The notes beneath the pieces were generated by a model, which saw only the letters and a list, made by a program, of their open reading frames with translations, was not told the origin of the DNA and made no database searches. 64,000 nucleotides of DNA, taken from Siphonodentalium dalli (lineage: Eukaryota; Mollusca; Scaphopoda; Gadilida; Siphonodentaliidae). The position numbers and the translations under genes were made by a program. Of the stretch, positions 54,436-64,000 are shown piece by piece. Numbering within the stretch: position 1 is the first letter of the stretch; every line of letters begins with the position of its first letter. The stretch is from contig CP136064.1 of the NCBI GenBank assembly GCA_032622095.1, positions 175,724,247-175,788,246 of the forward strand, written 5' to 3'.

Positions 54436-56466
54436 ATGCAAGTTTCCAATCCAAATGACGTGAAGATCTACAACCTTAGTGCTGGGAAATCATTGCCAGA
54501 TTGGTTGACAGACCAAAAAAGACGAAAACTGCTGAAGAAAGATGTGGATATCCAGAGGAAAATCGAATTGTTGCAGGATTTTGAGATGCCAACTGTCTGC
54601 AAATACTGTCAGATTACACCTGATGGTGAGCAAATAATCATCGCTGGAACATACAAACCTAGAGTCAGGTGTTATGATGTTCGAGATATGTCCATGAAAT
54701 TCGAAAGAGGTTTGGATGCTGAAGTTGTAAAATTTCGGATTCTATCTGATGACTATTCCAAGTTGCTATTCCTGCAAGATAATAGATACATTGAGTTCCA
54801 CACCCAGTTCGGTAGACATTATCGGACAAGAATACCGAAGTATGGTCGAGATTTTGATTATCACCATGCTAGTTGTGATGTTTATTTTGTTGGTATCGGT
54901 CGAGAAATATTTCGTCTAAATCTGGAACAGGGACAGTATATGTCTCCTTTGTTGACAAGTGGCTCTGAAATAAATTGTTGTCAGTTCAATCCTGATCACT
55001 ATTTGTTCTCTTGTGGAACCAAGGAAGGAAACGTTGAATGTTGGGACCCAAGATCTCGTAGTTGTGCTGGCATACTGGATTGTGCTTTGAGTAATCATAT
55101 AGAATCATTGAATGTTGGAACATTCCCAAGTGTGACAGCACTGAAATACCGGAATGCTCTGAACATTGCAGTTGGTATGAGCACAGGACATGTCCTTCTG
55201 TATGATATCCGATCTAATAAGCCACTCTTGGTTAAAGATCACCAGTATGATCTACCAATCAGAGATATTGAGTTTAAAAATTCAATGGATCTTGTGATTT
55301 CTATGGATAAAAAGATTGTTAAAATGTGGGATCAGAATACAGGGAAACCTTTCACTGCAATCGAGCCTGGAACTGACTTGAACAATCTTTGTCCATATCA
55401 GAATTCAGGGCTGTTTTTCCTTGCTAATGAAGCACCAAAGATGTTGACCTACTATGTGCCAGCCCTAGGAACAGCTCCTAAATGGTGTTCATTCTTGGAC
55501 AACCTAACAGAAGAATTAGAAGAAAGTGATTCTGCTGCAATATATGATGACTATAAATTTGTAACGAGGAAGGAACTTGAGGAAATAGGATTGGGACACT
55601 TGATTGGTTCTAATTTAGTGAAAGCATACATGCATGGTTTCTTTCTTGATGTAAGACTCTACCAAAAGGCAAAATCAATTGTTGAACCGTTCGCATATGA
55701 TTTATACAGAAAGAGCAAAATAAAGGAGAAAATAGAACAAGCAAGAGCCAACAGAGTGAGGTTAAACAAATTACCAAAAGTCAATACTGATCTTGCAGAG
55801 AGATTGAATGATATTGATGAATCTGTCAACACAAAGAGCAGAAAGGCTAAAAAGAGTGCTGAAGGGCTCCTGAAGGATGACAGATTCTCAGCCATGTTCA
55901 AGAATCCTGATTTCCAAATTGACAAAGAGAGTGAAGACTTTAGGTTACTTAATCCGGTTTTGTCAAAATTGGAAAAAGAGAAAAAGAAGAAAAAAGATAA
56001 AGAGATGATCGAAGAACAGTTTGATGAAGTAGTAAGTGATAGTTCAAGTTCGGATGATGAACATACATGGTCAAAAGAAGAGAAATTAAAGATGAGGAGA
56101 TTGAAGAGGGAAAGCAGACAGGACTTGTTGCCACAAACAGCTGATGTATCGTCAAAGTTTTATGAACTCAAGGCTGGTGAGGATTTCAAAAATATGAAAG
56201 AAAGAAGGCAAAGAATGAAGGAAGCAAAAAAGACATTGTCCGAAAGGTTAGAGGCTGAACATTTATCTGTCACAAAACAAACCAGTGGTTCTGTTGGAAA
56301 TAGGGAAATGACGTTCACCTGGAAAAAACATGAGAAAGAAACTAGGAGACAACAGGATAACAAGCTTCATCACCATGAGAGGAAGAAGCTCCGCCGATCA
56401 GCTCATGAAATTACAGAGAAAATACAAACCAAACCAAAGTTCTGGATGGGAAAAAGAGTTCAGTGA
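54436..56466 (+). CDS. NOL10: Nucleolar protein 10 (Enp2-like WD40 protein), intronless
   Basis: 676 residues in one exon, against 688 in human NOL10. The start is the first in-frame ATG (context GCGAAAATGC); the protein begins MQVSNPNDVKIYNLSAGKSL, as in the family. About 45-370 is a WD40 propeller (TYKPRVRCYD, GNVECWDPRSRS, GHVLLYDIRSNKPLL, KIVKMWDQNTGK). About 356-440 holds the conserved FLDNLTEELEE, YDDYKFVTRKELE and KAYMHGFFLDVRLYQK block. Residues 481-507 match NUC153 (DDRFSAMFKNPDFQID, EDFRLLNP). An acidic SDSSSSDDE stretch (about 534-542) and a Lys/Arg-rich coiled tail follow. The yeast orthologue Enp2 acts in the 90S pre-ribosome/SSU processome. No frameshift or stop interrupts it. 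Confidence 0.97.
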   Translation: MQVSNPNDVKIYNLSAGKSLPDWLTDQKRRKLLKKDVDIQRKIELLQDFEMPTVCKYCQITPDGEQIIIAGTYKPRVRCYDVRDMSMKFERGLDAEVVKFRILSDDYSKLLFLQDNRYIEFHTQFGRHYRTRIPKYGRDFDYHHASCDVYFVGIGREIFRLNLEQGQYMSPLLTSGSEINCCQFNPDHYLFSCGTKEGNVECWDPRSRSCAGILDCALSNHIESLNVGTFPSVTALKYRNALNIAVGMSTGHVLLYDIRSNKPLLVKDHQYDLPIRDIEFKNSMDLVISMDKKIVKMWDQNTGKPFTAIEPGTDLNNLCPYQNSGLFFLANEAPKMLTYYVPALGTAPKWCSFLDNLTEELEESDSAAIYDDYKFVTRKELEEIGLGHLIGSNLVKAYMHGFFLDVRLYQKAKSIVEPFAYDLYRKSKIKEKIEQARANRVRLNKLPKVNTDLAERLNDIDESVNTKSRKAKKSAEGLLKDDRFSAMFKNPDFQIDKESEDFRLLNPVLSKLEKEKKKKKDKEMIEEQFDEVVSDSSSSDDEHTWSKEEKLKMRRLKRESRQDLLPQTADVSSKFYELKAGEDFKNMKERRQRMKEAKKTLSERLEAEHLSVTKQTSGSVGNREMTFTWKKHEKETRRQQDNKLHHHERKKLRRSAHEITEKIQTKPKFWMGKRVQ

Positions 56467-56512
56467 TAAATAGAAACAAGATATGATTGAACTATCTTTT
56501 TACATTACATGT

Positions 56513-56518
56513 ATTAAA
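56513..56518 (+). promoter_or_regulatory. Variant poly(A) signal for NOL10
   Basis: ATTAAA 46 nt after the NOL10 stop. No AATAAA lies nearer. Confidence 0.45.
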
Positions 56519-56637
56519 AATGCAGATACATGTATACTGTTAATAAGTTCATTGGTTCATTATTAGTTCACTTGATCTTGCCATCCCATGACACATGAAA
56601 TTCATTTAAAGGTCACTGCAATATTTGTCATCTTAAA

Positions 56638-56682
56638 ACAAATGTGAATGTTAGTTAAGACTTAACTAACATTCACATTTGT
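56638..56682. repeat. Perfect 45-bp palindrome
   Basis: 22-bp arms (ACAAATGTGAATGTTAGTTA plus AG and exact inverse) around a single central A, about 170 bp after the NOL10 stop. Confidence 0.95.
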
Positions 56683-57555
56683 AGACAGTCTAAAATGTAG
56701 GGGTTTCCACCTACAGGTACAAAGTTACACCCCATCCCCAACAAAAGCTATTGAAGTTGATCAAGTAATCATGTTCCTGTTTCAAGATTAAGGTACCCAA
56801 GATCTCAAAAAAGATTGAACTAGGTTTCCTTGACCTTAAATACATTGATTAAAATTATATATCTCGCCCGATAGCCAGATGAAGAAAAAATCCACAAGGT
56901 GTAAGGGTAGAAAAACCACTCAGAAAATCTCTTTTCATTCATTTATTCTTTTATCAAAACACTCTTAATTCTGTGCGAAAGGCATCTAATGATATGTAAG
57001 TCAAGATACCATTTAAACCAAGCAATGAGTGGCATCAACCTATTTTGTTGATTAATGCATGTTTTTTCCTCCTTTTGTTACATATATTGATATGTTATTA
57101 AACAGAAAGGAACAGACTACATGTACTATCTAGTATCTATGTTTGCGAGTTTGATTTTCCAAAATTCAAATATAATAATACTAACTGTTTCAGAGATTAT
57201 AGGCACCCAGCTCAACATTTATGAGATCAAGGGTAGTGTAATGAACAGTTCTAATTACAATTAGACCCTCAAACATGCTGCATTTAATACTCGCTCGAGA
57301 TTCTAATTTTAATAGAACTCTGTAATTAACAGAATATTTGAACTTATGAATATTTTACTTGCATTCCACCTCATGCATTTTACATAAATACTTCACTACC
57401 AGTAGCTGCATGTATGACAATTAACATTTAAACCTTGGATTTGCAGAATAACAATTGAAAAATTCATATTTTTGACTAAGAAAGTTGACATTCAATTCAA
57501 TGTTTTCATTAAATTTCAATTAATCTAATAACATGGTCACAGTCAATGTCATGTT
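56683..57555. other. Intergenic, no gene seen
   Basis: AT-rich, no recognised repeat or coding frame. Confidence 0.6.
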
Positions 57556-57608
57556 GGTTATCCATAGCAATTATTTATGTAGTATATAAATAATTGCTGT
57601 GGATAACC
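57556..57608. repeat. Hairpin with 23-bp arms abutting a MITE
   Basis: GGTTATCCATAGCAATTATT plus TAT pairs with its inverse with one mismatch around a 7-nt loop. It ends exactly where the TTAA of the next element begins. Confidence 0.9.
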
Positions 57609-58247
57609 TTAAAGGGGTACTGTACCCCAATTTCAATAAATTCCTGGTGACAATAGCTATCTAATATCAATATTATATTTTAAAATAACTAATTTGAGTC
57701 GATGATGTCTACTGAAAACCTTCCGGTTAACAGGCTATCATAAAAGTAAAATTGAATTATTTAATATAAATCAATTTATGGCTGGAGTCATAAAATGGAG
57801 AATTATGCCATTACGAGTTACCGTTCTTGAAATCTCATATGTTGGGTGACTGTTATCGACGGCCGTTCGCGAACATTATTGAGTTGCAAACAAAACATGT
57901 TACCTGCAAAAGAAAGGCCCGCTATAACCGATTCGGAAAAAAACGAGAAAGAAACAAGATTCAAAGCGTCAAGTATTTTTATAGGGAGTGAGATTGTTCG
58001 ATGAAAGAGATTGAAGCTGCGAACAACGAACTTCCGGTTCTTCATGCGACCTGCGTTTTCTCCGGTGAAGGTCAAAAACATGGCGCGTAGTTTGAAATCG
58101 TAATATTTTTGTTTCCAAGATCAATATTTTCTTCGCTAAATTAGGTTTATACGAAACTCGTATAACGCGAACACAATCTAACTTGAAAGTTATTTCAGTG
58201 GGAGTAAATAAAAAAATCGTCTATCTCTGTGTACAGTACCCCTTTAA
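57609..58247. mobile_element. TTAA-bounded element, family 5 (639 bp)
   Basis: TTAA at both borders and inverted ends AGGGGTACTGTAC (13/13). The interior is non-coding and richer in CG near 57850-58080. It shares ends with 38494-38750 but not its interior. Confidence 0.8.
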
Positions 58248-59359
58248 ATTGGAAAAATAAACTAAATTATCAAACCAAAAATGAAAAATCATTTTTGGAT
58301 TTGTTGGGGTTTCATTTCTATCCCAATTTGGGCCATTGATACTTGTATATGTACTAGTAAGTCCATTTGATTAACACTGTTTTGTCCAAAAAATAACGGT
58401 TCTGCCAAAATATAGCTACTATGGTATTTTTACCTGTTTACAAGACATAAAGACTGTGTTCATTAGATTAATGTCATTTCTTTGTGAGAAAACCATTTGA
58501 CTCAACATTTTTTATTTAGATTCATTCATGATTGTGTCATGTTTATGGGTTGTCATGGTTATTGGCCCTTCTTTAAGCTTGATTCTGCGTATACAAATGT
58601 TTCAAATGGTGCCCCATATCACATTTCCAGACATACATGTATAGTAAAAAAAATTACATTTTGAGATCATTTCACCATCTGATCTATAGAACAGTAGCAG
58701 GGTTACATGTATCATGAGTTTCCGTATCTGGTTAACAAGTAGCAATCTTTTTATATGATGTTTTATTAGTTAACACATACACATTAATAATTGGCTAAAT
58801 AATTCTGCATACTTTATGGATGCCAAAGATTAAAGACATATTCAGGTAAAGTTTCCATATCTCTTCAAGAACAACCACAAAAATAGTTTTAACCAAATAA
58901 TGTCATTGACTCATTTTGTTACTGAAAAATTAACAAAGAATTACTGTAAAACATTGAAATGGTATGAACAAAATAGATAGAAAGCAAAATAGGGTCTCAT
59001 ATGGCACTTCTCATTCCAAATGTGTTATTTTACACTAGAATCTAAATAAAAAGTAAATTAGCTTTCTTAAAAATTGGTCTAGAACCCTGAATATATATAT
59101 AACATGCATCCCTAACTGTTTTGTGCGCCATCTACGACCCACATCCCCCTGACTCCATATACACCACTTTGGCAAATTTGAACCACACCATTAGATTCCT
59201 TGTATCGCAATTTTAAACCACACCTTTTTGTAACCCCGCAACTTTCGCCAAAATTTTCAACAGTTGGAAATTTCATGCCTGGCAAAACATTACGTTGAAA
59301 TTTCAACTATTCTAATATTTACTGCACCATTGATATAGACCAAAAATGTGTCAAACGTT
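58248..59359. other. Intergenic, no gene seen
   Basis: AT-rich. Short frames near 59112-59306 contain repeat-like sequence. Confidence 0.55.
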
Positions 59360-59580
59360 TGAACTGAAATGGCTATCACTTGTATCAGGTTGGAAAGCTT
59401 GATGTATCAGTTGGAGATACCAACCAGTTCGGGGGGATATGGAATTTCACAGACTTGGGAATTTGATTCTTGTTCTAGATGGGGGATTCTAGCTGGACAC
59501 ACCCAATGCACAATGGCAATCCTCTCCGGTGGACAGCCGTGTTTCAAGAGTGCGACACAATTACTAAAGAATGGCTAACT
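59360..59580 (+). repeat. Dispersed repeat shared with 62940-63180
   Basis: Both stretches share GGAAAGCTTGA, GTATCAGTTG, GAACTTGGGA-like and TGGACACACC-like words in the same order. Not assigned. Confidence 0.45.
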
Positions 59581-59939
59581 TGGACCCAGACAAAGTCTTT
59601 TCGATCCACAACAGCTTGGGCTATTGTTTAGTTGATGCTGTTTATTTGAAATTTTCTGGTATAGAATACATATAATTAATTTGTTATGGCTCACATTTGT
59701 TTGGAGCATACCATGCATGATAACTCTATCTAAAATTAAAAAAAATAGTAATATTATTTTATACCCAGAAAACTATAAAAAAAAAATTGTTTAGAAAGAG
59801 ATAGACCATCTTCAATAATGAAAATATAAGAATGAAATCGATCTATTTTTAAATTACTGTGATATTCATGTATAGTTGTTTTACAGATTTTCATAAAATG
59901 TGTTGCTTTGCATGAACCCATGCTTATGCGCATCGAATG

Positions 59940-60660
59940 CAAGTCAAGTTTGAGCTACTATTGCCATGTGTTGTCGTCCGTTCATCCATCAACGCACACA
60001 CTACAGGTCACATCTCTCATCCGATCATCACCAAACTTCATATGGATCTTCGGGTTGACCTCTAGATGGGAGCCATCATTTTTTTCCTAAATTTGTTTTA
60101 AAAATTGGCTGCCAGCAGGCATCGGCACACCACAGCCTGCATTTATTGGAGAATTGATTTGAAAATTTACAGCCATATTGTGGCCTCCAGATGGAAGCTG
60201 TCCAATTCTTCTGAAATTTAAAAAAAAACATGGGTGCCTGGAGCCGTCTTGGATTTCACATTTGAATCCATCGGCACAATCTGCAGCCCACATTTAGTGG
60301 ATAAATGTTTGAAATGAAATTAATTTCATTTACACAATACAATCCATTTACTGAAACTTTTTGACTTTCCTTCTTTATCATTCTATTGGCTGCTCAGCAT
60401 ACAATTATTAGCGCCTCCCCAAGTTGAGCTACAGTGTCACTGACACAAATTTATTGGAGAATTCTTTTGAAAATTTACAGCCATGTTTAGGATCACCTCT
60501 ACAGCCAAACTTTTTCATCCAAACTGTTTATGCATCTTCAGAGTAACCTCTAGTTACTTAAGCATATATGTGCTGTCTGAGTTCCCTATCATCTATGAAC
60601 TGTAATATATGACATGATCCCACTTCCAGGTTGAGCTACATTGTCATTTAAAGCTGGATT
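59940..60660 (-). mobile_element. Family A element, inverted and degraded
   Basis: Has GTTTGAGCTACTATTGCCAT near the left end, then GTCCGTTCATCCATCAACGC, ATATGGATCTTCGGGTTGAC and CTCTAGATGGGAGCC (inverse of the family A unit). AGTTGAGCTACAGTGTCA and GGTTGAGCTACATTGTCA mark two right ends. Confidence 0.6.
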
Positions 60661-61350
60661 AAATTCCAGGAGGGGGTGACATTCTCCATCATACATGCAT
60701 ATTTGCATACATGGTATCCAGCAATGGAGAAGCTGGTTCTAATTTTAGATCAACATCTTGATAGGGAAATATGCGACTGCTGGTCTAAAAACAACAAATT
60801 TCACCAAATAAACCCTCCCCACTGCCTATATATAGCTGTCAACCAATATCTATATCTAGAGGCTATGTCGGAACATCCCTGTCTCGGGGGGGGGGGACTG
60901 CATTATGCAGTAGGTCCCTACATTTGCGTAGATCCTGTATAGGTCCCTCAGTTCGTGTAGGTCCATTTAGTAATGCAAACATACATGCTTTATTGACTAA
61001 GCAATGCCTACTATTATCAATAAGTGAACATTTAAACGACATTTCCTTGTTTTTTTTTTTATATAAAAATAGACTGATATAATTATATATATATTTTTAG
61101 CTTAGATAATTCTTTTTATTTTCGATTTTATTTTTATTTTTTTTAATTTAGGACTGATACATGTATATGATAGATGAGTGACATTTTGTGATTCTAAAAC
61201 AATAACGACGTGGTACTTAAGTTGAGTACTGAGACTTCCATATTCATTCAATTTTTTTATAAACATAAAATATCATATATTATCAATGGCAAGGTTACTC
61301 TACAGAACCAACAAATAGCCGGTAATGCATGGTGCAAATTTCTTTTTTAG

Positions 61351-62840
61351 CTCACCTGAGACAAAGTCTCTGGTGGAGCTATAGTCATCACTCCTCATCC
61401 GTCCGTCCATCCGTCAACAATTCTTTAAACCTCTTCTTCTTCAGAACCATAAGACTGAATGGGTTCATATTTGGTGTGGATGTTCCCTAGGTGACTCACA
61501 TTCAGATTTGTTCAAATGAGGTCACTGGTCAAATAGTTGTAAAATCAGGGCCATAACTCTATTCCTCCATAGTAATTCTTAGAATGACTTCTTCTCAAGA
61601 ACCATTGGGCTGATTTAGCTTATATTTCGTATGGAGGGTCCTTGGGTGACTGTGGTTCAGATTTGTTCAAATGGGGTCACTGGGTCAAATAGGGGCAGAG
61701 CCAGGGACACAACTCTTAAATTTTTATTTTTTTTTTAATTGAGATTAATTTCCTGCTCAATTTAAAAAAAATTATAACATCCACCAGGGTGACTCAACCA
61801 AATTTGGTTTAAATCAGTCTAAAATCAAGAACATGCAAACAGCTAGCAGATACACAGAGCTCTATGAGTTATGAGGAAGGTGTCTGCAATCACATGTTTA
61901 CTTAACACCATATAGAAGTCACATTGATTATAAAGTAATAAATGAAATGGCAGTGTTCACAAAATCTGATTGGAAAGACAGCTCCTTTGATTAATAGCCT
62001 AAATTATCTGCCTGTTAAAGAGTTTGTATATAAATGACCCATAGCTTATGATAACAAACTCACAAGGGCAAGTGTGAATGATGAATCTGACAGTTAGGCC
62101 AGTAAAACTAAATACCTATTTTCTCAGGCAAATACATATGGGAAACTGGATGAGAAAGAAGGAGGCATTTTTCTTAGCTTACCTGAAATGAAGAATTGAG
62201 ACATATTTTGTGTGAATGGTCCCTAGATGGCTCGGATTCAGTTCTGTTCAAATGGGGGTCACATGGTAAAAAAAGTGGCATAGTTAGGGACCTAACTCTT
62301 TCCATCCATAGTTATTCTTAAAACATCTTCTCAAGAATCATCGGGGCTATTTAGCTTATAATTGGTATGGAAGGTCCTTGGGTGACAGATAATGGCAGAG
62401 CCAGGGACATAACTTGTCCATCCATTGTAATTCTTAAAATGTCTTCCTATCAAGAACCATCAGGCCTATTCAGCTTATATTTGGAATGGGTGACCAGGAT
62501 TCAGATTTGATTCAGTATTGGATCACTGGGTCAAATAGGGTCAGAGCCACGGACATAATTCTTTCCCTCATTAGTTATTTTTAAAACATCTTCTCAAGAA
62601 CCATTTGGCATATTTAGCATACATTTTGGTATAGAGAGTCCTTGGGTGACTGTGATTCAGATCTGTTGAAATGGGTTCACCATGTCAAATAGGGGTGCGA
62701 CCAGGGACATAACTCTTCCCCCATAGTAATTCTTAAAATGGCTCCTCCTCAAGAGCCATCAGTCCTATTTAGCTTATATGTAGTAACTAGTATGGAGGGT
62801 CCTTGTGTTACTTGGGACTGGGTTACACGATCTGTTAAAA
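61351..62840 (+). mobile_element. Helentron-like family D element
   Basis: Begins TAGCTCACCTGAGACAAAGT, whose next bases fold back (GTCTCTGGTGGAGCTA), then GTCCGTCCATCCGTC. It is followed by about six units of 160-170 bp with TAATTCTTA, CTTCTCAAGAACCAT, TTAGCTTATATT, GGTCCTTGGGTGACTG, GGGTCACTGGGTCAAAT and AGCCAGGGACATAAC. An insert without these motifs sits at about 61718-62170. Non-coding. Confidence 0.7.
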
Positions 62841-63199
62841 TGGGTTCGACCAATCAAGAAATGGCATTTTGTGTATATTGCCTATGGAGAGTTGGGATTT
62901 GTTTGTATGGGGTCCACCATTAAAAAATGGGGGCATGTCAGGTTGTAACTTTGCCACAGTTAGGAAAGCTTGAGGTATCAGTTGTAAAATTCCAACATGT
63001 GTAAAGGAATTTTACGAACTTGGGAGTGTGCTTGCTTCAGTTTGGAGGGAGCAGACTATGGACTATGTGGAGTGGGGGGATCTGGACCATATTTCAAGGT
63101 GGACACCCCACTGCTCAACAGAGACCCTCTAGGCTACGTCCCTCTTCAGGACTACTTGTTTTTAAGTGAATTTGACAAGTACTAACTCTTATGGTCTTC

Positions 63200-63658
63200 C
63201 GAGTCCCAGTCTGGTGAGCGTCTCCACAGTCATTGACTGTCTTGTTTGTTTCAATACTTGTTTATTCAGCCCTTGATATTATAGTCTACAATTGTATTTA
63301 CTTCACTTCGTTTAGCCATTAATAGCACAAACTTCATACACACATGCATATCTGCATGATAGTGATGGGTCCATGGTGAACGATTGCCACATTTATCAGT
63401 TATCTGATGTTAGATTAAAATCAGTAAAGATAAGTTTAATAACTGATCAAGTTCTCGTGTTTTTATTGAACGTATATTTTTCTATCGGTCATCTCTGCGT
63501 TCTGGTTGGTCAAATAGTACTGTAGGGTTTTTGATGCAGTATAAATTAGGAAATTATTTATTTGGTTTTGTGACTATTTGCATTAATTCTAATTAACATA
63601 TTAAAGCGTTCTGTATTGGTGTATTTATATCTAATATTACTGGCATTTATAGTACTTT
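63200..63658. other. Intergenic, no gene seen
   Basis: Unique AT-rich sequence between two family D elements. Confidence 0.6.
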
Positions 63659-64000
63659 TTAGCTCACCTGAGACGAAGTCTCCAGTGGAGCTATAGTCAT
63701 CACTCCTTGTCCGTCTGCGCGTCCGTCAAGAATCATCTTCTCCAGAACCGTAAGACCGAATGGGTTCATATTTGGTGTGGATGTACCCCAGGTGAATCAC
63801 ATTCAGTTTGTTCAAATGAGGTCACCCGGTCAAATAGTTGCAAAGCTAGGACCATAACTCTTTTCCACCATAGTAATTCTTACAGCGACTTCTCGAATTT
63901 CATTGGGCCGAATGGGTTCATATTTGGTACAAAGGGTCCTTGGGGGACTGTGCTTCAGATTTGTTCAAATGAGGTCACTGGGTCGAATGTGGGCGGAGCC
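63659..64000 (+). mobile_element. Family D element, cut by the window end
   Basis: Same start as at 61351 (TAGCTCACCTGAGACGAAGT, then a foldback) and one and a half of the same units. It continues beyond the window. Confidence 0.75.

Overview
This is eukaryotic nuclear DNA from an animal, most likely a mollusc and probably a bivalve. It is AT-rich, has GT-AG introns and is packed with transposable elements. The organism call is an inference from the style of the repeats (Helentron/'pearl'-like elements with internal arrays of about 160 bp, many foldback MITEs) and from the metazoan genes. Nothing in the window names a species.

Three host genes can be reconstructed. (1) A FAM221-family gene (closest to FAM221B) lies on + at 4312-16892. 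It has six coding exons and 318 codons. (2) PSMC2, encoding the 26S proteasome AAA-ATPase Rpt1, lies on - at 53970-21573. It has twelve coding exons and 434 codons, every splice junction keeps frame, and it fills half the window. (3) NOL10 (Enp2-type nucleolar WD40 protein, small-subunit ribosome assembly) lies on + at 54436-56466 as one uninterrupted 676-codon exon. PSMC2 and NOL10 are divergent, with 465 bp between start codons and an exact TCTCGCGAGA motif between them, so they probably share a bidirectional housekeeping promoter. FAM221 and PSMC2 converge across a repeat-rich 4.7 kb gap.

Layout: 1-4311 intergenic with two small foldback elements and a 5'-truncated LINE; 4312-16892 FAM221 with MITEs in its introns; 16893-21572 intergenic with clustered foldbacks; 21573-53970 PSMC2, whose introns carry nested DNA transposons, satellite-bearing elements, a dead LINE and an unusual 2.2 kb TIR element; 53971-54435 promoter; 54436-56466 NOL10; 56467-64000 no host gene, only palindromes, MITEs and Helentron-like arrays.

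The most unusual signal is at 45.9-48.1 kb, inside PSMC2 intron 1. An element bounded by inverted repeats carries nine copies of the 15-16-mer GGTAACAGGACTGACA in both orientations, two of them forming a perfect palindrome, plus a hairpin with 37-bp arms. Other notable structures are a three-layer nested insertion at 26.6-28.7 kb with a clean 8-bp target duplication, and a satellite array of two unit types (164 and 155 bp) at 40-41.6 kb.
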